Assembly (NCBI GenBank): GCA_032718565.1
Contig: JAVGVS010000004.1
Coordinates: forward strand, 8,657,814-8,721,813
Reading direction: 5' to 3'
Length of the DNA: 64,000 nucleotides
From: Distichodus sexfasciatus
Taxonomy: Eukaryota > Chordata > Actinopteri > Characiformes > Distichodontidae
Shown here: piece after piece, positions 33,015-43,164 of the stretch
Layout of the letters: every line of letters starts with the position of its first letter
Numbering within the stretch: position 1 is the stretch's first letter
Position numbers and translations under genes: made by a program
Notes under the pieces: model-generated
Told to the model about the DNA's origin: nothing
Databases searched by the model: none
What the model saw: only the letters and a program-made list of their open reading frames with translations

Positions 33015-33885
33015 TCACTTCACGTTAGTATTGGTTGTAACAAGAACAAGAACACCACCTCTCAGAAAGAGGTCTTTTTGCCTATTGAGGAGAAGAATGT
33101 ACAAACCAGAATGTCACCGTGCTGCTCAGAACGCCTTATTCAATGTTGCCGGGTTTTTGTGAGAAGCGACAGTTTCCCCATACTCCCCTCGAAACCCACC
33201 CCACCTGGTGTGCCTCCACCTCCTGTGATCCCAACAAATGGAGACTTTCATTGTGGCAAAGAAATTTGATTTGGACAGCTTTTGTGGCAAGATTAAATCT
33301 GCAAAGAGTCTGGCTCTTTCTTTATTCTGGTGAGGGGGGCTGTTGAGAAAAGGGGGGTTAGAATGGTGTAGTGTGGGCAGAAGCTGGGGAGAGGTGGCGA
33401 AGCTTGAGTTCACGAAAAATAGAGTGAAAAACGGTCAGACGGATTTCGCCGGAGGCGAGCAACCAAAAAAAGAAGGCTCTCGCTGAAAAGTGGGAACGAG
33501 GCCTGAAGAGCACTTTTCTTCTCCCAGATATTGAAACTGTTAATGTGGAGTGCAAACACGCCCCGTTTCGGCTTTCACAAGGTTTTCTGCATATTCTTCT
33601 GATGCCTTTTGTGGAAAAAATACTGAATAGGCTTTGAAAATGGTGAAAACTTTCCTTTGCTTTTATTCTGTTCGTACTCCTTTTGCTGTTGTGCCTCCTT
33701 TGTAACCATGGCGCCAACGCTGTGTGAGCTTGCTTCGGGTTTATTTGACCTTACATATGATTATGATTACCGTCCCAGGGTATTTAATAAAGCGCGGCGG
33801 GGGTTATTATACTTATTTGTTGTCATCTCTCTGCTTTTCTTTTTTATCACCACCCTGCTGGCTTTATTGGGTACAATTCAAAATT
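33015..33885. other. Unique GC-balanced stretch, no supported gene
   Basis: Open frames on both strands (33,078-33,269; 33,126-33,413 minus; 33,358-33,717 minus; 33,657-33,887) reflect the balanced composition. None shows a domain. 33,390-33,640 has CpG-bearing words and looks like a candidate conserved non-coding region. Confidence 0.35.
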
Positions 33886-33889
33886 AATG

Positions 33890-34070
33890 AAGCAAAAACA
33901 ATTGACTTCATTGACCAAACATTGAAAGAAATTTATTCTTAAAACCCACTTACATAGTTTTCACCATAATTATGACATTAAGAACAGACTCCACAAACAA
34001 TGAAGAGCATTCTTACACACTTTATTGCATGCCTGTTTGTGACATTAAAGATTCCATATTATGAGTAACT
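33890..34070. repeat. Dispersed repeat family D, inverted copy
   Basis: 'gtttttcaccat'-like and 'aacaatgaagagcattctta', 'tttattgcatgcctgtttgt' match the complement of family D at 20,060-20,170. Confidence 0.5.
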
Positions 34071-34325
34071 TTGAGTAACTTTTTCTGTTCTTTGGACATC
34101 CATTTGAGCCTGTACTGCCTCTACACACACTGTAAGTTTAATTAAAAAATGGTCAATTCTGTTAGTATTAATTTACGATAGTCAGAAATCATGTGATGAA
34201 ACAAGCTATTTAGAACTCTACGAACTCTGAGAATCTAACTCTGAGAATCTTCACCCACCATGTAGAACTGCTAGTGCTTCCTGATCAGCCATGTTTTCTT
34301 GCAAGCGCTAGCGTAGGAATTGCAA

Positions 34326-34596
34326 TGAAAAAGTCTAACGGCGGAAGCTCAAAGTGCTGTGTTGTTGGCTGTGAGGACCAACATAAATTGGCTCCCAGCT
34401 GCAGAGGACAAAAGAGCTATGTGGTTAGATTTCATTTTTGATGGTCAAGTCCCAGCCATAGTTGGCAAAAACCTGATGGTTTGTGCTAACCATTTCAAGG
34501 ATGACTGCTTCATCAACCTCGGCCAGTACAAACTAGAATTAGCCATCAAACGAGGGGGCACTTTCAACTCTCTGTGGCAAACCTGCAGATGAGTGA
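34326..34596 (+). pseudogene. THAP-domain remnant, frameshifted
   Basis: From ATG 34,326 one frame gives 'SSKCCVVGCEDQH', the N-terminal Cys-x4-Cys type half of a THAP zinc finger. A phase change near 34,380-34,400 leads into 'PAAEDKRAMWLDFIF' and 'VCANHFKDDCF', which supply the Cys-x2-His half and THAP core. A TGA follows after 'FNSLWQTCR', close to a donor-like 'gtaagt' at 34,600. THAP domains bind DNA and occur in host proteins and in P-element-like transposases. The broken frame argues for a pseudogene or transposon relic. Confidence 0.7.
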
Positions 34597-34599
34597 GAT

Positions 34600-34798
34600 G
34601 TAAGTACTAAATAATGACCTATGTGTTTCTTTCACAGTTTAGCACTTTCTAACCAGTTATCCTCTGGTGTTTTTATACTACTTATACTATTTATATTACT
34701 TTAACTTTCTTAAGAACAAAATTTTAAGAAAATTTTGGTTAATGAGACACAATTTCATTAGCAACAGCTGTAATGGCCAAAAAGTTCAGGTAGCTGTT
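34600..34798. other. Unassigned spacer
   Basis: AT-rich DNA with 'cttaagaacaaaattttaag'-like words. No gene. Confidence 0.3.
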
Positions 34799-34890
34799 TA
34801 GTGTGTGTGTGGAGTGTGAACAGTTCTGAGTTAATGAGAGCTTTGTGTGTGTGCGTGCATGTGTGTTTGTGTGTGATGCCAGGCAGGTTG
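34799..34890. repeat. Interrupted GT-rich microsatellite
   Basis: Two GT-rich runs separated by 'gaacagttctgagttaatga'. Confidence 0.7.
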
Positions 34891-35160
34891 TGTTCCCTCG
34901 TGTCTGTCTGTCATGCCAAGCTCCAGCGTTGGGCTCTGCCATGCTGCTGTAGCCGGGGCTTTCTTCCTGCCTGGCACCATGCCACCCGTCCTGCCTCACA
35001 CAATTACCTTAAGTGGCTGCAGTCGTCCTCCTTTCATCCCTCGCTTTTGTCTGAAGTTGCGCTTTCAAACTTGTCACCGGTTGTTTAACAGTGGAGGAGG
35101 AAACGAGCAAGAGCCCGCATCCTTCATTCTCCTCACCAGTAACAGGGCAGATTTAGCAGA
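34891..35160. other. Unique non-coding stretch
   Basis: GC-balanced, with open frames lacking any family resemblance. Confidence 0.3.
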
Positions 35161-35353
35161 TTTACTGTACATTTTATCAGATGCTCTTATCCAACTTCCA
35201 TTTTTCTACTTTCAGTGAGAGTCTCCTTGGAGCAACTTGAGGTTAAGAGTCTTGCTCAAGGACCCAGTAGTGGTAGTGGTGGAAGAAGGATTCGAACGCA
35301 CAGCCTCTTGGTCCAGAGATGAGTATCCTAACCACTAGACCACCCCCACCACC
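35161..35353 (-). mobile_element. tRNA-derived SINE, family A (-)
   Basis: The minus strand reads a head with 'ggtctagtggttaggatact', then 'gtgcgttcgaatcctt' at the B-box position, then 'gtccttgagcaagactctta' and the 3' part with 'gataaaatgtacagtaaa'. Near full length and better preserved than the 20.8-kb copy. Confidence 0.85.
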
Positions 35354-35374
35354 CACAGTGTAAATCCCAAGTTC

Positions 35375-35555
35375 CATATGACACAGTATCAATTCGACAT
35401 CTGCAGATATCACAAAGTCTGCTATGATATGATTTCCATTTGATTCAGGAGCTAGTTATTGATATGAGACAATATCATATGCTGATTTAACACCATCACC
35501 ATTGGATAGGTCAATTACTATAATCTTTAACTGAATTGCAGCCCTAATAGTTAAC
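35375..35555. repeat. Dispersed TAGGGGTGTAACRATAC family, fragment
   Basis: 'acaaagtctgctatgatatg', 'caggagctagttattgatat' and 'atatgctgatttaacacca' recur at 58,600-58,680 and, in part, at 38,540 and 58,870. Confidence 0.5.
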
Positions 35556-35559
35556 AGTA

Positions 35560-36277
35560 GCTTCAGTGGGTTCATTTTATTTTCAGATTGACGTATGTTG
35601 GGATGTCCAAATGCTCCTTTAAAAGTGTGGTGATGAATATCTATTCCCCTTTAATTAACCTGAATGCATCGCCATTACATGGAAATACTGCCCCTCCCTC
35701 CCCAAACGTGAAGGTCACCCTGCGGAAAGCAAGGTGTGGGCATCATTCTTGCCCATTAATCCAATGTCTCCTTGCCACCTCAATTGCCATGTTGGAGTGG
35801 TTTCAACATTCTTATCTAAAAGGGGAAAAAACAATGTTTGGGCAGAAATATGTCTGCTATCTCTCACAGCAAGTCATTAGGGCTCGTTACTATAGAATGC
35901 AATACCTAAATCTCTCTCTATCCCCTCTTTGCTCTCCTGGGCATCAATCTGCAATTGAGCAGGTGCCAACGTCTTTGAAGAGTCCTCGCGAAAACGCAGC
36001 ATGGCCGTAAATAAATGAGAAACGGGAAGAGGAGGGGCTTTAACCTCACGCCCTGCTTTTGTCACACTGGCATTATGGGAGAGGCCCGAAAGCCGGTTAC
36101 AGTCTGGCCTGTGCCACCTGCCACATACCAATCAGGCACTGGCACTCTCAAAGGGAAAAAGGGCATCTGGGCACATGATTGATCCTAGAGAGTTCAGAAA
36201 GTCGGGGAAGGACAAAATGGGAAAACGGTGACAAGGGGTAAATGGTAAAAAATTACAGAACTAGGGGATAAATGATA
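35560..36277. other. Unique stretch, candidate conserved non-coding DNA
   Basis: 35,590-35,830 contains 'cccctttaattaacctgaat' and 'catcgccattacatggaaat', with composition unlike the flanking repeats. A 140-codon frame at 35,588-36,010 has no known domain and is not called. Confidence 0.35.
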
Positions 36278-36285
36278 CATCAATC

Positions 36286-36699
36286 TAGTGTTAATTTTGT
36301 CGCCCATTTTTTAATTTAGTCTTAGTCTTAGTTGAATTGAGTTCCACACCGCTAAAATATTGATTAAATGTAATTATAACCTCTGGCGCAAATAGTTGCA
36401 TGTAGTTTTGCGGCCAGAGGGGCGCAGGAACATGACATAGATGAACTGCTGGCACAAATACATGACAGGGGGTCTGGTGGTCTCTTGTGTAGACGAAAAC
36501 GAGGAGGGAGTTTTTGTTTTGTTTTTATCTCATGCAAAACATTTTCGTCTCGTTTTTATTCGTAGAAAATAAGGCACATTAACACAGTCTTAGTCAGTAT
36601 TTTTAGAACATTGGTGCAGTCTCATCTCGTCTTAGTCGTGGGAAAGAGAGTCGTTGACGAACACATTTCGTCTTGTCTCATCTGACGAAATTAACACTA
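36286..36699. mobile_element. hAT-like MITE, 414 bp
   Basis: The left end 'tagtgttaattttgtcg' and the right end, read inward as 'tagtgttaatttcgtc', form an inverted repeat with one mismatch. The flanks 'catcaatc' (36,278-36,285) and 'tatcaatc' (36,700-36,707) are a near-perfect 8-bp target duplication. The interior has 'gacgaaaacgagg' and 'cgtctcgttttta' words but no coding sequence. Non-autonomous. Confidence 0.8.
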
Positions 36700-36719
36700 T
36701 ATCAATCTACAGGCCCATA

Positions 36720-37150
36720 GCATTGATGCAAAATGAAGTCACTGTTTAGACATCAAACATATTGTAACATCACTGTATTTTGACCCGGAAGACTATTTTT
36801 ATTTAAAGAGAAGATTGTTTTTCATTTTCATGTCTGGTTGAATTCTGGAATTATAATGCCAATTGACATTTTACTTGCTTCTTGTGATTGAATATTGAAA
36901 TCCTACTTCTCTCCACTTGGACTGCAGTTACAATATTTGCATATATTATTGGAACACTATTTGTACATACTAGTGATTGTAATTATGTGAAACATTATCT
37001 GCACATACTATTATTTGCACATACTACTGAATGATATTGTCCCATATCGATCACTGGCTCATGAACTGAACAAAATCGAATCGTAGCCAACCTTCTGATA
37101 TCAATACACAAAATCAAATCGTTGTCCTTTGAATGAATATAACATCTTAT
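36720..37150. repeat. Dispersed TAGGGGTGTAACRATAC family, fragment
   Basis: 'catcaaacatattgtaacat', 'tgtctggttgaattctggaa' and 'tattgtcccatatcgatcac' match 38,390-38,600. Both are decayed pieces of one family. Confidence 0.45.
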
Positions 37151-37154
37151 TTGT

Positions 37155-37510
37155 GATCCAACTTGTGATGCCTGCAGAGTAAGGCTTTCATCATCAGACT
37201 AATTGTGAATTCAGGGAAGTTCCACAGAGCAGGATTATTAAGATAATGTAAGCGGAAGAAGGAACATATGAATATTCTGTGCCAACCTCAAAATCAAATT
37301 TTGGGGAATGTTGAGCTGAATGCCGAAGTTCCCACTCCTTTATCGATCTGCTATTGGAAGTTGATTTTTATGTCGTTGGACAATGCAATTCTTAGTCTAC
37401 CTAAACCCTAAGCCCTCCTGCAAAGATGAGAGCGGTAGCCATAAACAGAAAGAAAAGATATTTTTGACAGAATAGTTTCTTAACTAATACTTATGAAAAC
37501 TATAAAGGAT
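37155..37510. other. Unassigned non-coding stretch
   Basis: No recognisable gene or repeat. Confidence 0.35.
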
Positions 37511-37519
37511 AAATAAGAA

Positions 37520-37755
37520 AAAAAAGATAAACCTGAGTTTTGCGTGCTCATGAGAAAGTATTGCATACTCACAAGATACGTGAAAACCATATTCAAATAC
37601 AAATAATTTCTTATGCTCACACAATAGTTTCTCATGAGCATGTGATACTTTCTTGTGAGCATGTGGTTCTTTCACGTGAGCATGTGATACGTTCTCATGA
37701 ATCTGTGAAACTTGCCTTTATTTTTATTTCTGTTGTTACTTTAGGGGCTTCGTAA
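37520..37755. repeat. Minisatellite with inverted 'gctcatgagaaagtattg' units, copy 1
   Basis: Begins 'cctgagttttgcgtgctcat', has units 'gctcatgagaaagtattgc', then units in the opposite orientation ('ttctcatgagcatgtgatac', 'ttcttgtgagcatgtggttc'), and ends 'ggggcttcgtaattttcc'. The same start, units and an end-like 'ggaggctccgtagttttatg' recur at 44,690-45,180, so both are copies of one dispersed element carrying an internal minisatellite. Confidence 0.65.
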
Positions 37756-37759
37756 TTTT

Positions 37760-38330
37760 CCTAGTCAGACGCCAACACATTAATTTTAAACACCGCAGTG
37801 GAAATTTGTCTTCAAGCATTGGAGCGACCGACGGTTGGAGTCGGAATAAAAAAAACCCAAAGCAACCCGCATTCAAATTGGCACAGCCATCGAACATCGT
37901 TACCGCCTGAACCGTGATTAAATCTCACCGTTTCACTTCTGTTGTGCGGCTTTATTGTCCCCGGTGCCCGGTCCCTGTGGAGCACAATCAGCGATATGAA
38001 TGCGACTTGAGGGCAAGAGGGAGTGACTCTAACGGGCCGTGGCACAGCGCAAAATCACCAGTGAAAAGCACAAAAGAGTCTCATTTAAAAAGGAGAGATA
38101 GTGAGAGCTTGGGTTCGAGATGTATTAGTGCACCTCTGAAAATTAAAATATCAATGAAAAGGTTGTGTTTTTTAAATGCATTTCAAAAAGGCAGGCCTTC
38201 ATACATGCTATATTCATTACTCATTACCTAAAATATTTTAAGACTTGCTTTGGATTTCTGGGTTCCATTCAGCCACAACAATCAATATTAAAGCCATATA
38301 TATATAACTGGATGTTAATTAAAGTCAGAG
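37760..38330. other. Unique non-coding stretch
   Basis: GC-balanced at 37,800-38,060. Open frames lack recognisable domains. Possibly conserved non-coding. Confidence 0.35.
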
Positions 38331-38334
38331 TGTA

Positions 38335-38650
38335 GCAATTGTATGTACATCGATTCTATGATCAATGAGATCATAGCATTTAACCAAAATGAAACTATCC
38401 CTGACAACATACATATTGTAACATCAATTCATATTTTTATTAAAAGAGAGAATTGCATTTAATTTAAATGTCTAGCTGAGTTCAGGAAAAAAAATATCAA
38501 ATGATGAGTTGCTTTTTGTGATGTGATATGAATGTAAGTGATGCTGTTAAATCAGCATATTGTCTCATATTGATCACTGGCCCTTGAATGGAAATCGTAC
38601 AGACTTTGTGAGATTGATCAAAGTCGAATTGTGGTTATCCGAATCAACAA
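38335..38650. repeat. Dispersed TAGGGGTGTAACRATAC family, fragment
   Basis: 'catacatattgtaacatcaa', 'gtctagctgagttcaggaa' and 'gttaaatcagcatattgtct' link it with 36,740-37,080 and 58,860-58,910. Confidence 0.5.
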
Positions 38651-38654
38651 AAGG

Positions 38655-39160
38655 TGCAAAGGTGAATACAGGTTAAGTTTCAGGCTGACATATGTTGGCA
38701 CACTGTTGGCACAGCTTGGGGCTCGGATTTGTATTCGTGCCCGTGATGGACGTCGGCACTTTGACGAACTGTGTGCTTTCTTCCTCCTTCAGTCTTACCG
38801 GATTGACCATAAAACTGTCACAACCCGGAGGTGTAAAATTTGCCTCAAGCTTTTCAAGACTTTTATGCTAATGCCCACGCTTTTGAGCGATTAGCCTGAC
38901 AAAACGTCCAAATTACAAAACGAATGTCGGACGTTCACACTTAAGTGTAGCTTAAATCTAACACCTACACTCCTGTCACTTTTTGTCCAAGAATCCTGTC
39001 GTGTTCGAAAACTTTAAGTCCTTGCAGTTATTGCCAGACACCGATTCATCTATGACACAGCAATCAAACTTGTTAGCGAGATTAGACAGGGGCAGCTGGT
39101 AATGTTGAGGAGTTCGCCCCATGATCATCACAAATTTCGAGCAAGGTCATATTTTCACAA
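38655..39160. other. Unassigned non-coding stretch
   Basis: Balanced DNA with no recognised feature. Confidence 0.35.
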
Positions 39161-39164
39161 GGAA

Positions 39165-39435
39165 ATTAGGTTTGTGGCAAACTTGCCGTGGACTTTTAGC
39201 AAATTTAGTGCACCTGGCAAATCTGTCACCAAAAACTCACTACAAGTTTACCATTAAAGACAAATTGTTTGGGCAAATCACTAGCAAATACATATGCCTC
39301 TAGTGGCAATTTGTCATTGTTACCAGAACATTGGCACAAGTTTGCCACTAGTGGCTGACAATGGCAAACTTCTGGCAACATATTCTGGCAAACTCCACTG
39401 TTCACTTCAAGTTTGCCACAAACCTGCCGCAAACA
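39165..39435. repeat. Cluster of TGGCAAACTT / AAGTTTGCCA motifs
   Basis: More than ten forward and reverse variants of 'tggcaaactt' lie within 270 bp, including 'caagtttgccactagtggc', whose core GCCACTAGTGGC is a perfect palindrome. The arrangement can fold extensively. The family is not recognised; it could be a foldback element. Confidence 0.6.
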
Positions 39436-39439
39436 TTTT

Positions 39440-39850
39440 GTTTTTGTAATTGAAGTCATTCTCTTTATCATTTTGGTTTTTAATTTAGATTTTCTTCTAT
39501 TTTTAATGTTTTATGTAAAATATGAATTAATGAATGATATACTGCTCGGATTCCCTATTCCAATTTTGCTTGGTGACATTTTACTAAAATGTAATGCAAA
39601 AGGACTAAGCTCGGAAAGAAAAGAAGCAAGAAATGTTCACAGAACAGCCAAGAAGAACTTTTGTGGAGCGATTTCTGGTGACTCATGGCTTCGTGTTTTT
39701 CATTCGTCACAAAACATCAAGATCTCATTCATTTAAGTAGGTAATTACATGCAAAATGTACCAATCTGGCCAAACATTTTTTTCCTACTGTACATCTGAA
39801 CTGAAGATGCAATGGACAAGACTTGAAGTACAATCAGAAGTTAGAAATCA
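39440..39850. other. Unassigned non-coding stretch
   Basis: AT-rich with one 107-codon plus-strand frame (39,413-39,736) of no family resemblance. Confidence 0.35.
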
Positions 39851-39854
39851 ACTA

Positions 39855-40908
39855 TTTTACAGTTTTTTCTGATTGCTTAAACACATAACTTTACACTCAG
39901 TTAGCAAAACATTGGCCCAGATTTGCAAATCACTAAACACACTTGTCTATTTTAAAGCGCTGGCTTTCAAATAACCACACCCATGAACCAATTGGTTAAA
40001 CACAACCACCAGGTGTACAAACACTTAGGTGATTAATTGTAGACACACCAATCAGATTTAGGCACTATAAAATGAGAGTCCTCCATCACCACGCCACCTT
40101 AGGTCCTTATAATACAGCTCTCATTCTGGCATTTTTGGACCAACTCAATAATACTGTTATTGCTGCAAATCAAATTGAGTTGTGATACATTGTCACCTGG
40201 GATAATGTATCATTCCATCGATCTCCTCTGGTCCAAAATTGGTTTCATGATCATCCACAATTTACATGTCTTTATCTTCCACCATACTCACCCTTCCTAA
40301 ACCCAATAGAACAGTTTTTTACAGCATGGCGGTGGAAGGTTTATAATCTACGGCCATATGTTCATGCACCTCTCATTCAAGCTATGGAGGATGCATGTAA
40401 TCAGATTGATATTGTCTCTATACAAGGATGGATCCGACACTGTAGAAGATTTTTTCTGCAATGTCTTGCCTATGACAACATAGCCTGTGATGTTGATGAA
40501 GCTCTGTAGCCAGATGCAGCTAGACGGAGAGATGCTTAGTTTTTTTTACCCCCCTCTTTTTGCATGTCTGTAGTGGTTGCAGGAAATAAAGATATACAGA
40601 TTTGATCAAATGTGGTGTTTGATGAACATATTTTGTGTACTTTTTTTGTTGGGAAATGCTAAAAGTGTTTTGTGATGTTTTGTGATGCAGTAGTGTCTAC
40701 CTTATTCAAAATTCATGTGTGTACAATATGACAACAAAATAGTGTTTTTATAAAACAATGTAGAGTTTTTACAATAGTGTTTCATTTTGCAAAAGATCTA
40801 AGATGTTCTGCTACTTGGGTGTAGTGCTGTGCTAATTGTGTGAAGTGTTTTGAAAATATGGGCCCAATTTTCAAAATTGTGCTTAAGCAATTTTAAAAAA
40901 CTGTAAAA
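39855..40908 (+). mobile_element. Tc1/mariner-superfamily (IS630-type) transposon, internally deleted
   Basis: The left end 'ttttacagttttttctgatt' and the inward-read right end 'ttttacagttttttaaaatt' share the first 14 bases, followed by 'attgcttaa' and 'cac' in both. TA at 39,853-39,854 and 40,909-40,910 is the target duplication typical of the superfamily. The 1,054-bp interior carries the C-terminal part of a DDE transposase (40,081-40,509) and lacks the N-terminal DNA-binding region, so it is defective. The LINE begins about 100 bp beyond its right end. Confidence 0.9.
40081..40509 (+). pseudogene. DDE transposase C-terminal remnant
   Basis: One frame runs from 40,081 to TAG 40,507-40,509 with a single internal TGA at 40,183-40,185. 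It contains 'TWDNVSFH', with the second catalytic aspartate, and 'PPYSPFLNPIEQFF', with the catalytic glutamate; 35 residues separate the two acids (DD35E spacing). The downstream part has 'SIQGWIRHCRRFF' and 'DNIACDVDEAL', phrases I associate with fish IS630-type transposases. The first aspartate and the helix-turn-helix region are missing. Confidence 0.85.
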
Positions 40909-41009
40909 TAAGCCGTCCTTACTTACAGAAAGAGTGGATAAAAATCCCCTTTGCTCTGACACATGTCTAATCAACAGGTTTCCAGGGTCACAGCATTCAG
41001 GTGAAAAGC

Positions 41010-42654
41010 AACCCCCCCACTCACTGGACCCGCTGCAGTTTGCTTATCGCACAAACAGGTCAACTGAGGACGCCATATCCTCTGCACTTCACCCTTCCCT
41101 CTCTCACTTGGACAATAAAGACTCTTATGTTAGATTGCTGTTCATAGACGTTAGTTCAGCATTCAACACCATCATTCCCCAAAGACTGTGTGTGCAACTG
41201 AGCAAGTTGGGACTGAGCACCTCACTCTGCAACTGGATACTGGATTTCCTGTCAGAGAGGCCTCAGTCCGTCCAAATCGGTGACAATGTTTCCAGCACCA
41301 TCAGGCTGAGCACCGGAGCTCCTCAGGGCTGCGTTCTCAGTCCACTTCTGTTCACACTCCTGACCCACGACTGCACTGCCCTGCACAGCTCAAACCACAT
41401 CATCAAATTTGCCAACGACACAACCGTGGTGGGGCTCATCAGCAACAACGATGAGTCAGCGTAGAGAGATGAGGTTCAGCAGCTGGCTGCCAGGTGCAGT
41501 GAGAACAGCGTGTTGCTGAATGTGGACAAAACCAAGGAAATGATCGTCGACTTCAGTTCCTGGGAGTTCCATCTCAGACGACCTCAACTGGACCACCAAC
41601 ACCACCTCCATCACCAAAAAGGCCCAGCAGCGTCTCCACTTCCTGAGACGACTGAAGCGAGCCAACCTCCCTCCTCCCACCCTCACCGTGTTCTACAGGG
41701 GCACCATAGAGAGCGTCTTGACCAGTTGCATCTCCGTCTGGTTTGGTAACAGCACTGTTGCTGATATCAGGCGGCTACAACGGACTGTCAAAGCAGCTGG
41801 CAACATCATCGGTGCGTCTCTCCCGCTGCTGCAGGACATCTTTTACAAACACTGCATTAGGAGGGCCTCCTGCATCGTGCTCGACCCCTCACATCCTTCA
41901 CATGGTCTCTTTACACTCCTCCCATCCGGCAGACGCTACCGCAGCTTTAGGACTCGTTCCAGCAGAATGCGTGATAGCTTTTTCCCACAAGCCATCAGAC
42001 TCTTAAACACACTTCCTGCGCTCACACCGCCCCCCACACACACTCGGACTGTGAACTAACTCTGTTGCACCTCTGCACTTTATATCTCACCGTTGCTGTG
42101 ATGCACATGCTGCTATACGGACCATCTCTTTAATGTTGCACTGAAACCCTCTCTGAAAAGATGTGTAAGAATAAGAAAAATGTCTATACTTACAAACTGT
42201 GCAGTATTACTATTGCTACAACATTGCCATAATATTTGCACAATTTTTGGGCTGCCTCTACTATTTGCACAACCGTTAAACATGTATATATCCCTGGTCA
42301 CTTTTTAACTAACTATATCCGCACACATTATTGAAAGGTATTGCACAGATAATTATCCAATGTTGCTATAATATCTGTACAAACTTAAATTTCAGTCAGA
42401 CTTTTTAAGAATACACTGCTATATCTGGATATCGAAATCTTTCATATTGAAAACTGTCAGTCAATTTCCACTTCTAGCTTAAAATGTATATTTTGTGTCC
42501 TATTTATATATTGTGTATTCCATGTGCCCTATCTGTTCTTTGTTCTCTCTATTTCCTGATCACTGTGTAAACTAGAGCCACGTCTTCTCGTCTCTCTGTA
42601 TATCTGTACAGTATATAGAAGAGATGACAAAGTTTACTTTGACTTTGACTTTTT
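41010..42654 (+). mobile_element. 5'-truncated non-LTR retrotransposon (LINE), Rex1/L2-CR1 group
   Basis: Carries the reverse transcriptase C-terminal two thirds, a short 3' UTR, and a 3' end of 'actttgactttgacttttt' type, a short tandem tail typical of L2/CR1/Rex1-like LINEs rather than poly-A. The 5' end is lost, so the endonuclease is absent. Assignment within the group is from protein phrasing only. Confidence 0.85.
41015..42059 (+). pseudogene. LINE reverse transcriptase remnant
   Basis: The first frame contains 'LDPLQFAYRTNRSTEDAI', 'LLFIDVSSAFNTIIP' and 'STGAPQGCVLSPLLFTLL', then 'IIKFANDTT', where the catalytic FADD-type motif reads FAND, losing one essential aspartate. In-frame TAG at 41,462-41,464. 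The frame continues to about 41,560 ('NVDKTKEMIVDF'), then a small deletion shifts to another frame, which runs to TAA at 42,057-42,059 with 'PSHPSHGLFTLLPSGRRYRS' and 'FFPQAIRLLNTLP', the usual C-terminus. Not functional. Confidence 0.9.
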
Positions 42655-42710
42655 AGTCATGAAGGACTTATGTAGAAGTCCACACTGTTAGAAAGCATAC
42701 AACTGTGTTG

Positions 42711-42860
42711 TACATGTGTGTGTGCTTGTGCATGTATGTATGTGCTTGTGCGTGTATGTATGTACTTGTGTGTGCGTGAATGCGCTTGTGCATGTGTGTA
42801 TGTGTTTCTGCATATGTGTATTTAGTTGGGCATGTGTGTGCTCATGCATGTGTTTAAATG
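42711..42860. repeat. GT-rich compound minisatellite
   Basis: Units like 'gtgcttgtgcatgtatgtat' repeat about every 24 bp. Confidence 0.85.
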
Positions 42861-42864
42861 TCCT

Positions 42865-43160
42865 GAAGCAGGACACTGTGATCAGCTTTCACACACTCCA
42901 CACGCTGATGTTACTCACAGTGGCGTGTGTCATTCTGACACTGGAGGATAAAATGCACGGAGGCTCCCCAAAGGCCTACATCCACCCACCACCAGTATTA
43001 GCTCGGTATTAATGAGGACAACAGGGCGTCATGCTTTAATAATCAATCATTAATGCACAAAATCCCCAGAGGGAGGAAACATTGAGCCTGAGATAAACAT
43101 GCACAGGGTGGACTACAGCAAGCTATGCCACCCAGTTTAGAGGCAAAAATGTGTCATGTT
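42865..43160. other. Candidate conserved non-coding element
   Basis: 42,985-43,110 includes 'ggtattaatgaggacaacag', 'ctttaataatcaatcattaa' and 'tgcacaaaatccccagaggg'. The ATCAATCATTAAT cluster resembles PBX/HOX-type sites. No coding sequence; conservation unverified. Confidence 0.35.
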
Positions 43161-43164
43161 AGTA

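Noticed and set aside
33358..33717. 119-codon minus-strand frame
   Set aside because: Serine/arginine-rich without a motif; overlapping frames on both strands point to composition, not coding.
35588..36010. 140-codon plus-strand frame
   Set aside because: No domain recognised, no exon signals; left as unique non-coding DNA.
42688..42876. Histidine/threonine-rich minus-strand frame
   Set aside because: Antisense of the GT-rich minisatellite.
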